Positions 7,250 through 14,671 of a stretch of DNA of 29,530 bases are shown here, one piece after another. Each line of letters starts with the position of its first letter. Position 1 is the first letter of the stretch. The translations under genes were made by a program, and so were the position numbers. Source of the stretch: UBA1359 sp035411265 (GTDB taxonomy: Bacteria > Patescibacteriota > Patescibacteriia > Patescibacteriales > Patescibacteriaceae); NCBI GenBank assembly GCA_035411265.1, contig DAONSQ010000006.1, positions 1-29,530 of the forward strand, given 5' to 3'. Below the pieces are notes generated by a model. The model was not told the DNA's origin. It was given only the letters and a program-made list of their open reading frames with translations, and ran no database searches.

Positions 7250-8782
7250 TTACTGCCAGCTAGCTTGAAATTTATCTAATAATTCACCCAATTCTTTTTC
7301 ATTTATCTCATCTAAAAGACCAGTTTCAGTAATTTTTTTAGCTAACTCCTGGCCAAAATCATGCCAATAACTCAACCATTCCCGCTCCCAACTGCCAACT
7401 TTTTCTACCGGCACGCTAGCTAAACGTCCACTGATCGCAGCATAAAAAATCGTCACTTGGTCAGCCATAGCTAACGGCTGATATTGGCCTTGTTTCAAAA
7501 TTTCCGTTAACCGGCGGCCAAGTTCTAATTTTTGCTTAGTATTTTCATCCAAATCAGAACCAAATGAAGCAAAAGCTTCCAGTTCACGAAATTGAGCTAG
7601 TTCCAAACGCAATTTACCAGCCACCTTTTTCATCGCTTTAGTTTGTGCACTGCTACCGACGCGAGAAACTGATAGACCGGCATTAATCGCTGGCCTTAAG
7701 CCTTTATAAAATAGATCCGGCTCCAAGAAAATTTGTCCATCAGTGATAGAAATAACATTAGTTGGAATATAGGCTGAAATATCACCGGCCTGCGTTTCAA
7801 TAATCGGCAAAGCCGTGATTGAACCGCCACCTTTTTCAGCGCTCAGCTTACAAGCTCTTTCCAAAAGACGGGAATGCAAGTAAAAAACATCACCCGGATA
7901 AGCTTCTCGTCCTGGCGGACGACGAAGCAGTAATGAAATTTCACGATAAGCAACCGCATGTTTACTGAGGTCATCGTAAATGATCAAGGCATCTTGACCC
8001 TGCTCTAAAAAGTATTCGGCCATAGCACAACCAGCATAAGGCGCAATATAACTCATAGCCGCGCTTTCAGCCGCGCTGGAAACGATAATAGTCGTATATT
8101 CCATAGCACCAGCCTCTTGCAATTTGGCTACCAATTGAGCAATCTTAGATTCTTTTTGGCCAATGGCAACATAAAAACACTGAACATTTTGACCGCGCTG
8201 ATTGATAATAGTATCGACAGCAATAGCTGTTTTACCAGTCTGACGATCGCCAATAATAAGCTCGCGTTGACCGCGGCCGATTGGCACCATAGCGTCGATT
8301 GCTTTAAGACCAGTCTGCAAAGGTTGATTAACTGACTGACGTTCAATAACACCTGGAGCAACCCGTTCAACATTATTAAAAATCTTGGCTTTAATCGGAC
8401 CTTGATTATCTAACGGCTCACCTAAAGGGTTGACCACGCGGCCAATAAGCTCCGGCCCAACTGGTACTTGTAAAATACGACCGGTTGATTTGGCCACTGT
8501 GCCAGCCTTAATCAATTCACCGCGGCCAAAAACAATTGCCCCGACTTGATCGCTTTCTAAATTAAGAGCTACACCACTAATGGCAATAGACTTATTTTCT
8601 TCATCAAAAGCTTCGAAATCAATCATTTCGCTCGACATGACATCGGTAAGTCCACTAATCAAAGCGATTCCGTCGCTAATCTTGGTGACATAGCCGACCT
8701 TTTCGACTTTAACTTCTGGCTGGAATTGCAAAATCTTACGTCGCAATTCTTCGATTATAACATCAGACTGTTGATCAGACAT
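7250..8782 (-). CDS. atpA: F1 ATP synthase alpha subunit
   Basis: This non-catalytic nucleotide-binding subunit alternates with beta in F1. It has 510 aa, the normal length. The beta-barrel begins near residue 28 (VGYVTKISDGIALISGL). The P-loop GDRQTGKT is at residues 178-185, DALIIYDDLSKHAVAYRE lies in the Walker B region, and SRVGSSAQTKAMKK carries the conserved arginine that reaches into the beta active site. The gene follows atpH by 5 nt and precedes atpG by 2 nt. Confidence 0.98.
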   Translation of the reverse strand: MSDQQSDVIIEELRRKILQFQPEVKVEKVGYVTKISDGIALISGLTDVMSSEMIDFEAFDEENKSIAISGVALNLESDQVGAIVFGRGELIKAGTVAKSTGRILQVPVGPELIGRVVNPLGEPLDNQGPIKAKIFNNVERVAPGVIERQSVNQPLQTGLKAIDAMVPIGRGQRELIIGDRQTGKTAIAVDTIINQRGQNVQCFYVAIGQKESKIAQLVAKLQEAGAMEYTTIIVSSAAESAAMSYIAPYAGCAMAEYFLEQGQDALIIYDDLSKHAVAYREISLLLRRPPGREAYPGDVFYLHSRLLERACKLSAEKGGGSITALPIIETQAGDISAYIPTNVISITDGQIFLEPDLFYKGLRPAINAGLSVSRVGSSAQTKAMKKVAGKLRLELAQFRELEAFASFGSDLDENTKQKLELGRRLTEILKQGQYQPLAMADQVTIFYAAISGRLASVPVEKVGSWEREWLSYWHDFGQELAKKITETGLLDEINEKELGELLDKFQASWQ

Positions 8783-8787
8783 ATTGG

Positions 8788-9192
8788 TTAATAAAGCAAT
8801 TTAGCTTGTAAATCACGCAGTTGGCGCCGATAACTGGCGTCAAGCAAACGATCAGGCAAACGGATAATGACTCCGCCTAAGAGCTCTGAATCGATTTTAG
8901 TTTCAATAATAATTTTTTTAGCGCCAATTGATTGGGCCAGTTCAGTTGATAATTGTTCCAGTCGCTCTGCTAGCAATGGTCGAGCGCTCATTATTTCAGC
9001 CACGACAATCTTTTGCTGCTGGTTGGCATACTGCTGATAACATTCGGCAATTACTGGCCAACTGCTAGCTTGACCGGTTTTGGTTAAATATTCAGCAAAC
9101 TTATCTAAAACAGCTGAACACTCTGACTCAGCCAAACCATCAACTGACCTATATAGCGCTTGCGCTAATTGTTTGTGAATTAATTTAGCCAT
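8788..9192 (-). CDS. atpH: F1 ATP synthase delta subunit (short form)
   Basis: Delta ties the peripheral stalk to the top of F1. The C-terminal half has the family signature: ELLGGVIIRLPDRLLDASYR followed by LRDLQAKL. At 134 aa it is about 40 residues shorter than the usual 170-180. The N-terminal helical bundle appears reduced, although the start MAKLIHKQLAQALY resembles the family N-terminus. The shortening is therefore internal and not a wrong start. The gene overlaps the end of atpF by 8 bp, a sign of translational coupling. Confidence 0.9.
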   Translation of the reverse strand: MAKLIHKQLAQALYRSVDGLAESECSAVLDKFAEYLTKTGQASSWPVIAECYQQYANQQQKIVVAEIMSARPLLAERLEQLSTELAQSIGAKKIIIETKIDSELLGGVIIRLPDRLLDASYRRQLRDLQAKLLY

Positions 9193-9691
9193 GCAAGGAT
9201 TCCAAAGCTTGTTTAATCATCTTTTCATCAGCGGCATTATCTAGTTTTTCTTGCAAAACTTTTTCCATAGCAGTGGCCACCAATTGAGCTGATTCTTGGC
9301 GAACTGCAGCCGTCATTTGTTCTTTCTCGCGGTTAAGCTCGCCAGCAACTCGCTCTCTTAAGACTTCTGCCTCTTTTTGCGCTTCTGCCTGGGCGGTTGT
9401 CTTAACCTGCTGGCCGCGTTCATCAGCTTGGCGGACAATTTCCTTGGCTTCACGATGAGCCTCAACTAATTTAGCTTGATAATCAGCCTGGCTTTTAGCT
9501 AAATGTTCTTTAGCTGCCTCAGCATCATCCAAGCCCTGGTTAATAATCCGTTGACGATCACCAATCGCCTTAGCAATGCTTGGCCACAAAAACTTCGCCA
9601 ACAACCAAACAATCAAGCCGAAATTGACTAGATTACTTAAGGCTAGACGCCAATCAAAACCAACCTTAGCTAGGGTATCAAGCAAACTCAT
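9185..9691 (-). CDS. atpF: Fo ATP synthase b subunit
   Basis: This is the peripheral-stalk subunit, 168 aa. One N-terminal membrane helix (about residues 16-37, LALSNLVNFGLIVWLLAKFL) is followed by WPSIAKAIGDRQ. A long charged helix rich in Ala, Glu, Gln and Lys then runs to the C-terminus and is expected to form the coiled-coil dimer. There is only one b-type gene, so the stalk is probably a homodimer. It lies 9 nt after atpE and overlaps atpH by 8 bp. Confidence 0.95.
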   Translation of the reverse strand: MSLLDTLAKVGFDWRLALSNLVNFGLIVWLLAKFLWPSIAKAIGDRQRIINQGLDDAEAAKEHLAKSQADYQAKLVEAHREAKEIVRQADERGQQVKTTAQAEAQKEAEVLRERVAGELNREKEQMTAAVRQESAQLVATAMEKVLQEKLDNAADEKMIKQALESLHG

Positions 9692-9700
9692 ACTGATTGA

Positions 9701-9916
9701 TTAGAGCAAGAAGAAACAAACCAAAGAGTAAATAGCAGTTGATTCAGCCAAAGCGGTACCGACAATCATTTTACCGAACATATCGCCGGAAATTTCTGGA
9801 TTGCGACCCATGGCCTCAAAAGCCTTACCGATTAACAAACCTTCAGCGATAGCTACTGGGCCAAAAGAAAAAGTACACAAGGCCTTAGCTAATAAACGCA
9901 TTGATTCTGGTTCCAT
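9701..9916 (-). CDS. atpE: Fo ATP synthase c subunit, two-carboxylate Na+-type
   Basis: This 71-aa hairpin of two membrane helices builds the rotor ring. The cytoplasmic loop is the conserved GRNPE (residues 37-41). Helix 2 carries the essential carboxylate E58 in LAESTAIYSLV. This matches the Na+-binding c subunit of Ilyobacter tartaricus (E65, S66, T67, Y70) with a fixed offset of 7. At the same offset, helix 1 has E25 where I. tartaricus has Q32, so two carboxylates face the ion site. This pair is known from the Fusobacterium nucleatum c-ring, where it binds Na+. Na+ coupling is an inference. The gene is preceded by the longest gap (30 nt) in the atp cluster. Confidence 0.95.
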   Translation of the reverse strand: MEPESMRLLAKALCTFSFGPVAIAEGLLIGKAFEAMGRNPEISGDMFGKMIVGTALAESTAIYSLVCFFLL

Positions 9917-9934
9917 ACTGTTTTTATTAATTAC

Positions 9935-9950
9935 TTAATTTATAAATTAA
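9935..9950. repeat. AT-only 16-bp palindrome between atpB and atpE
   Basis: The segment TTAATTTATAAATTAA is a perfect palindrome with no loop and includes the atpB stop codon. With the following A/U-rich leader it forms the only sizeable spacer inside the atp cluster, directly before atpE. It may be an A/U-rich translation enhancer or an mRNA processing site, as the E. coli atpB-atpE junction is known to boost atpE translation. AT-rich palindromes also arise by chance. Confidence 0.4.
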
Positions 9951-10729
9951 CTAGCTGCTGGTTCTTCAACAGCTAAAGTATAATAAACTGATGATAGTGA
10001 AGTGAAAACGACAGCCTGAACTAAACCACTCAAGAGGCCCATCGCCATCCAGGTTGATGGCAAGAACCAGGCAAAAGCACCCATAATAATTATTGTCATA
10101 ACTTCACCAGCAAAAATATTACCAAACAAACGCAAAGACAGCGAAATAACTCGAGCAATCTCTGAAATAATATCCATTAAACCAATAGCAAAATCAACCA
10201 AACTCATCAAACCAGCTACCAATCCCTGACGGAAACCTCGCCAAACATCAACTACTTTAATATATTTACCAATATGAGCCCAAAGACCCATTTGCTTGAT
10301 GCTAGCTAATTGAATATATGACAAAACCAGGATTGCCAGCACCACTGTCATATTAAAATCATTGGTCGGAGTGCGGAAAAGAGCTTGGCCGTTCCAAGTC
10401 AGCGCACTGATGCCAGGGATATATCCAATATAATTGGCCAATAAAATAAAGATAAACAATGATCCAAAAAGTGGCAGAATCTTCTTAGCTTTAGCCGCGC
10501 TACCAGTCAATTGAGTAATTAAGCCCAAAATCAGGCCATAAAACATTTCTAAAAAAACCTGTTTTTTACTGGGTCGCAGTGACAAACGGCGCACTGCCAT
10601 CACTAAAACCACCAAAACTAACATAATCAACCAGCTGAGAAGGCAGGTCATCGAAATTGGCCAGCCAAAGAGGCTAAAAACGACCTCCGGCTGGATGCTC
10701 GGTTGTTCACTCACTAATCGCAAAAACAT
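9947..10729 (-). CDS. atpB: Fo ATP synthase a subunit
   Basis: This membrane stator subunit carries the ion half-channels beside the c-ring. It is 260 aa with about five to six hydrophobic segments. The essential arginine is R200 in SLSLRLFGNIFAGE, and the segment LANYIGYIPG at about 98-107 is also characteristic. It precedes atpE by 30 nt and follows the AtpZ/I-like gene by 3 nt. Given the Na+-type c subunit, this subunit would be expected to conduct Na+, but nothing in it alone proves that. Confidence 0.96.
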   Translation of the reverse strand: MFLRLVSEQPSIQPEVVFSLFGWPISMTCLLSWLIMLVLVVLVMAVRRLSLRPSKKQVFLEMFYGLILGLITQLTGSAAKAKKILPLFGSLFIFILLANYIGYIPGISALTWNGQALFRTPTNDFNMTVVLAILVLSYIQLASIKQMGLWAHIGKYIKVVDVWRGFRQGLVAGLMSLVDFAIGLMDIISEIARVISLSLRLFGNIFAGEVMTIIIMGAFAWFLPSTWMAMGLLSGLVQAVVFTSLSSVYYTLAVEEPAAS

Positions 10730-10732
10730 AGA

Positions 10733-10996
10733 CTATGATTGATTTTTTGGCTGTTCTTTAGCCTGTTTAGCCATCTGGCGAAAACTGGCATAACGCCTTA
10801 GAACAATCGACCAGGAAATAATAAAAGCCAAGCCAAGACAAATAATAGTTTTCACTTTACTGTCCTGCCAACCATTATCTAGCCAGCGGCCAATCAATAA
10901 AGCCAATCCAGCTGGCACCAAAAAAACAAAAACACTCTGCCAGGATTGCTTAAAGGCCAAATCAGCCAGCTGTTTGCTGGTTATCGGTTGTTCCAT
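10733..10996 (-). CDS. AtpZ/AtpI-like small membrane protein of the atp operon
   Basis: A short 87-aa protein has two membrane helices (about residues 20-38 and 48-66), the motif GRWLDN after the first helix, and a basic, Lys/Gln-rich C-terminal tail. Size, topology and position directly before atpB fit the AtpI/AtpZ family. Members of that family assist c-ring assembly or divalent-cation transport in other bacteria. Sequence similarity in this family is weak, so position carries much of the call. It lies 6 nt after gap and 3 nt before atpB. Confidence 0.75.
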   Translation of the reverse strand: MEQPITSKQLADLAFKQSWQSVFVFLVPAGLALLIGRWLDNGWQDSKVKTIICLGLAFIISWSIVLRRYASFRQMAKQAKEQPKNQS

Positions 10997-11002
10997 AAAA
11001 AA

Positions 11003-12022
11003 TTATAACAAATCGTTGTCAGCAATATAAGAGCAGAGATCAGCCAACCGATGGCTATAGCCCCATTCATTATCATACCAGGCAACTATCTTCACTAAAT
11101 CACCATCAACAACTTTAGTCAAGCCAAGGTCAACAATTGAACTGGCTGGATTACCGGTAAAATCAATTGACACTAATGGTTCAGTCGTTACGGTTAAGGC
11201 GCCAAACTTATCTTGACTAGCCGCTACTGTCAGTAAATCATTGATTTCTTCAACTGAAGTTGGCCGCTCGGTTACCATGGTCACATCACAAAGCGATACC
11301 ACTGGTGTTGGTACACGAAAAGCTAAACCATCAAAACAACCATTCATAACTGGAATAGTCTTAGCAACCGCAGCTGCTGCTCCAGTAGTAGTTGGCACAA
11401 TGCTCAAAGCAGCACTACGAGCTCGACGCAAATCTTTATGCGGACCATCAACTAGATTTTGATCGGCCGTGTAAGCATGAATAGTACTCATGACTGCTTT
11501 TTTAATTCCCAGTTTTTCCGTCAATACTTTAGTGACTGGCGCTAAACAATTAGTAGTGCAAGAAGCCATTGAAATAACTTGATCACTCGCCAATAAGTCT
11601 TGTTCATTAACACTTAAAACAATATTTTTTGTCGTTTCATCTTTAGCTGGCGCACTGATAATCACCTTTTTAGCCCCAGCTTTAATATGAGCCATAGCAT
11701 CTTCAGCTTTAGTAAAACGACCAGTTGATTCAATAACTACATCGACTGCTAATTTTTCCCAAGGCAGCAATGACGGATCTTTTTCCGCTAAAGTTAAAAA
11801 TTTCTGCCCAGCGATAATCAAATAATCTTCATTAAAATCAACTGTTTTTTCGTACTTACCATAGCAACTGTCATACTGCAATAAATGGGCCAAAGTTTTA
11901 TTGTCAGTCAAATCATTAATCGCTACCACTTCAACTCGTTCATCTTTTAATAAAGCTTTTAAAGTACTGCGACCAATCCGGCCAAAACCATTAATGGCGA
12001 CACGTAATTTACGATCTATCAT
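11003..12022 (-). CDS. gap: Glyceraldehyde-3-phosphate dehydrogenase
   Basis: This glycolytic enzyme oxidises glyceraldehyde 3-phosphate to 1,3-bisphosphoglycerate. It is 339 aa. The Rossmann motif is INGFGRIGR (residues 10-18), and AINDLTD places D37 at the adenosine ribose, which indicates NAD preference. The catalytic Cys155 is in ASCTTNCLAP, and the substrate loop contains HAYTADQNLVDGPH. The C-terminus has the conserved WYDNEWGYSHR. It lies 6 nt upstream of the ATP synthase genes and 15 nt after the CMP-kinase-like gene, so glycolytic and oxidative/ion-coupled ATP genes may be expressed together. Confidence 0.98.
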   Translation of the reverse strand: MIDRKLRVAINGFGRIGRSTLKALLKDERVEVVAINDLTDNKTLAHLLQYDSCYGKYEKTVDFNEDYLIIAGQKFLTLAEKDPSLLPWEKLAVDVVIESTGRFTKAEDAMAHIKAGAKKVIISAPAKDETTKNIVLSVNEQDLLASDQVISMASCTTNCLAPVTKVLTEKLGIKKAVMSTIHAYTADQNLVDGPHKDLRRARSAALSIVPTTTGAAAAVAKTIPVMNGCFDGLAFRVPTPVVSLCDVTMVTERPTSVEEINDLLTVAASQDKFGALTVTTEPLVSIDFTGNPASSIVDLGLTKVVDGDLVKIVAWYDNEWGYSHRLADLCSYIADNDLL

Positions 12023-12037
12023 ATCTTTATTTAAAAA

Positions 12038-12607
12038 TTAATTATTAGCTTGTGTTAAGCGCTGTTGGACTAATTGCCTAATCTTTTCAATAACCTGCTC
12101 CAAATCAATCACGGTTGTATCAATCACTTCATCATAATTAACTAAATCATAAGCGTCAATACCAAAGTACTTTTGATAACGCTGCCGATCATTTTCTACT
12201 CGCTCCAAATTATTTTTAACTACCGCCGCAACACTATCCAAACCATCGCCTTCATTTCGTTCACTGGAGCGCTGCAATTCTTGAAAAATTCGAGCTGCCC
12301 CCACCAGAGGATTAACAGTTAAGAATATTTTATAAGAATGAGGAATAAAATGCCAGGAAGTCCGGCCATCAACTACAAAATTATCCTCAGTTTGACCCAA
12401 CTTGGTTTGATATTCATCAACTTCCAAATCAGTTGAAATATCAGTTAGAGCCAATTGATTATACTCTTCTAAGGTTAGGCCGCGGCGCTTAGCAGCTTGG
12501 CGCCTCAGTTGCCCCATACTGTAATAAGGCCAATTAAGCTCGGCAGCTATCCTTTTAGCTACTGCTGATTTGCCAGCCCCTGGCCAGCCAGAGAAAGAGA
12601 TAATCAT
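12038..12607 (-). CDS. cmk: Cytidylate-kinase-like P-loop nucleotide kinase
   Basis: This 189-aa P-loop kinase has GWPGAGKS at residues 7-14, followed by AKRIAAELNWPYYSMGQLRR and RRGLTLEEYNQLA. That arrangement resembles the short archaeal-type CMP kinases, which phosphorylate CMP/dCMP. The segment FVVDGRTSWHFIP is the likely Walker B/lid region. A bacterial-type Cmk would be longer (about 220 aa) with an NMP-binding insert, so this looks like the compact form. The exact substrate is not proven. It follows the pseudouridine synthase gene by 5 nt. Confidence 0.8.
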   Translation of the reverse strand: MIISFSGWPGAGKSAVAKRIAAELNWPYYSMGQLRRQAAKRRGLTLEEYNQLALTDISTDLEVDEYQTKLGQTEDNFVVDGRTSWHFIPHSYKIFLTVNPLVGAARIFQELQRSSERNEGDGLDSVAAVVKNNLERVENDRQRYQKYFGIDAYDLVNYDEVIDTTVIDLEQVIEKIRQLVQQRLTQANN

Positions 12608-12612
12608 ATTTT

Positions 12613-13563
12613 TTATTTAATAACTTTCAACAAGTCATTCAATTGCTTTGGTAATTTAGCCGTATAAATCTGCCGATTTTTATTTAAATCCAAAAACGAT
12701 AATTCACTCGCCATCAAAAAGACACGACCCAAGGCTAAATCCTTATTTTTTAGTTTATTCTTATTAGTACCATACCAATCATCGCCAACTAAAGCGTGAC
12801 CCAAAGCGGCCATATGAGCTCTAATCTGATGAGTGCGACCAGTTTTAATAATCACTTTCAGCAAACTATAATTTTGCCACTGCTTAATAACTTCATATTC
12901 AGTAATAGCTTTTTTACCCTCTTGATTAGTTGGCCGAGCCGCCATTTTGCGGCCGTCGCTAGACCTAGCAAGATTAAAATCAATCACTCCTTCAGGCTTA
13001 GACATCGTGCCATAGACTAGCGCCGTATAGTATTTCTTAACCGTTCGATACTGAAATTGACGCTTTAGGGTTTTAAACATCTCTTGACTGCGCGGAATAA
13101 CCATTAACCCACTAACATCTTTATCCAAACGATGAACAATGCCAGGGCGAACTGGATTTTCACCAACCGCCAAAACTTCAGGATATTTTTTAATAATCGC
13201 CTCAGCCACAGTTGGCCGACGTGGTGGCCAAACGGCATCATGAACCAAAAGACCGGCTGGCTTATTAACAATAATATAATCAGCTTCTTCAGCAATAATT
13301 TTTAATTTATCTTTACTTGGTAAATTTGGGTCAATTGGCTTTTGGGTTGTGGCAAAAATCTGTTTCTTAGTCATTGGCTGCCACTCAATAACTTCATTCA
13401 AAACAGTTTTATGATGAGATTTAGCTATTCGACCATTAATTTTAGCCTGACCAGCATCAATTAGTTTTTTCCATTCTGAACGTGATCTTTTGGGAAACTT
13501 ATCAGCCAGCAGTTTATCCAAACGATAACCAACAAACTGTTCAGCAACGATTAACTTACGCAT
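12613..13563 (-). CDS. rluD: RluD-type 23S rRNA pseudouridine synthase
   Basis: This enzyme isomerises uridine to pseudouridine in structured RNA; RluD itself modifies 23S rRNA. An N-terminal S4 RNA-binding domain (RLDKLLADKF through KINGRIAKSHHK) precedes the catalytic domain with HRLDKDVSGLMV (Asp at about residue 147), plus IIVNKPAGLLVH and IKTGRTHQIRAHMAALGHAL. A longer frame begins at 13593 with an Ile-rich decapeptide. It would overlap the upstream gene by 29 nt, and the ATG at 13563 gives a normal MRKLIVAEQF start 1 nt after that gene's stop. I therefore use 13563 (316 aa). The RluA/C/D assignment is tentative. Confidence 0.92.
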   Translation of the reverse strand: MRKLIVAEQFVGYRLDKLLADKFPKRSRSEWKKLIDAGQAKINGRIAKSHHKTVLNEVIEWQPMTKKQIFATTQKPIDPNLPSKDKLKIIAEEADYIIVNKPAGLLVHDAVWPPRRPTVAEAIIKKYPEVLAVGENPVRPGIVHRLDKDVSGLMVIPRSQEMFKTLKRQFQYRTVKKYYTALVYGTMSKPEGVIDFNLARSSDGRKMAARPTNQEGKKAITEYEVIKQWQNYSLLKVIIKTGRTHQIRAHMAALGHALVGDDWYGTNKNKLKNKDLALGRVFLMASELSFLDLNKNRQIYTAKLPKQLNDLLKVIK

Positions 13564-13564
13564 A

Positions 13565-14671
13565 TTATTCTTGAAGATAATTATTAAAATCAAACAGCTG
13601 CCGTTCTAAAGTGCCATGTTCTTGAATCCACTCTTTACTTTGCCAATGAAGGCGGCCAGCTAAAACTTTATCCTGTTGTAACTGGATAATGGCTTGAGCA
13701 ATCATTTCCGGTTCTGGCTTAGCTACCACCAAGGCCGTTTCACCGGGTAATAAAAAATCACTGGTTTGTAAATCTTTAGGCACAACAATTGGCAGGCCGA
13801 CACTCATCGCCTGTAATATTCTTTGCCAATCACGCGAAGCCGTAGTTGACAACTCAATTAAAGCATCCAGACTTCTAAACCAACGATCGATTGGTTCTTG
13901 TCGACCAACAAACCAGACTAAATTACTTAAATCTAGTTGCTTAGCTAGCCATTGCCACTCTTTACGCTTAGGGCCATCGCCAATAATCACTAGCTGAACA
14001 CTCGGGATAACTGATAAAACTATCTTTAGCGACCTCAGTAAAATCTCGATCGTTTGACCTTCAACCAAATCAGCCACTGCACCAACAACAAAATATTTTT
14101 TAGCCAACTGCTCTTGCTGAGTTTTGGCCATAGCATCGAAAAGATTAGCTTGCGGACTTAATTTAGCCGGATTGATTGCTGGTAGCAATAATTGCCAATC
14201 GTCAGGTCGACAATCATTTGACTGCAATCGATCAACTAGGTGACGACCGTAAGTGATTACTTTAACCTTAGTAGCTAAACGGCGGTATTTTTTCAACAAA
14301 AGTTGTTTGATTTTTAAATTAGCTTCTTCTGGTAACTGCAACCAAACAACCGGTAAACCTAAACGAAGCGCCGAGGCTGTTAGGACTAATTTATCAACCA
14401 AAGACAAACAAATAACGCCATCAATCTGGCCTAAACGTTTTAATTTAGCTAAGCGAAAGCTTAATCTTAATTTTTGCCAAAATAAGACTGGCCAAAAAAT
14501 CTTTGAACAAAAACGACATTTAATTAATGGCCAATTCTGTGTTTGCCAAAAATCAGTCAATTCACCCGAAACTGACCATAACAACTGTCGGCCATCCGAC
14601 CAGTTGGATAATAAACCCAAAACTAACGACTGATCAGATTGGCTAAAATTAGCAATTAGTGGCTGTCTCAT
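13565..14671 (-). CDS. GT-B fold glycosyltransferase (GT4-like), atypical active site
   Basis: This 368-aa protein is a probable family-4-like glycosyltransferase for cell-surface glycan assembly. The C-terminal Rossmann half is recognisable: FVVGAVADLVEGQTIEILL, VQLVIIGDGPKRKEW, LVWFVGRQEPIDRWF and ILQAMSVGLPIVVPKD. The usual E-x7-E motif is absent: the two glutamates align with Ser and Gln in the stretch before AMSVGLP. The N-terminal half is divergent and no sugar donor can be inferred. It overlaps the flippase gene by 23 bp, which couples the two in envelope glycan synthesis. It may have an unusual mechanism or be non-catalytic. Confidence 0.8.
   Translation of the reverse strand: MRQPLIANFSQSDQSLVLGLLSNWSDGRQLLWSVSGELTDFWQTQNWPLIKCRFCSKIFWPVLFWQKLRLSFRLAKLKRLGQIDGVICLSLVDKLVLTASALRLGLPVVWLQLPEEANLKIKQLLLKKYRRLATKVKVITYGRHLVDRLQSNDCRPDDWQLLLPAINPAKLSPQANLFDAMAKTQQEQLAKKYFVVGAVADLVEGQTIEILLRSLKIVLSVIPSVQLVIIGDGPKRKEWQWLAKQLDLSNLVWFVGRQEPIDRWFRSLDALIELSTTASRDWQRILQAMSVGLPIVVPKDLQTSDFLLPGETALVVAKPEPEMIAQAIIQLQQDKVLAGRLHWQSKEWIQEHGTLERQLFDFNNYLQE

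Noticed and set aside
13564..13593. Longer N-terminus for the RluD-type protein starting at 13593
   Set aside because: It adds an Ile-rich decapeptide, overlaps the upstream gene by 29 nt and does not match the family start.
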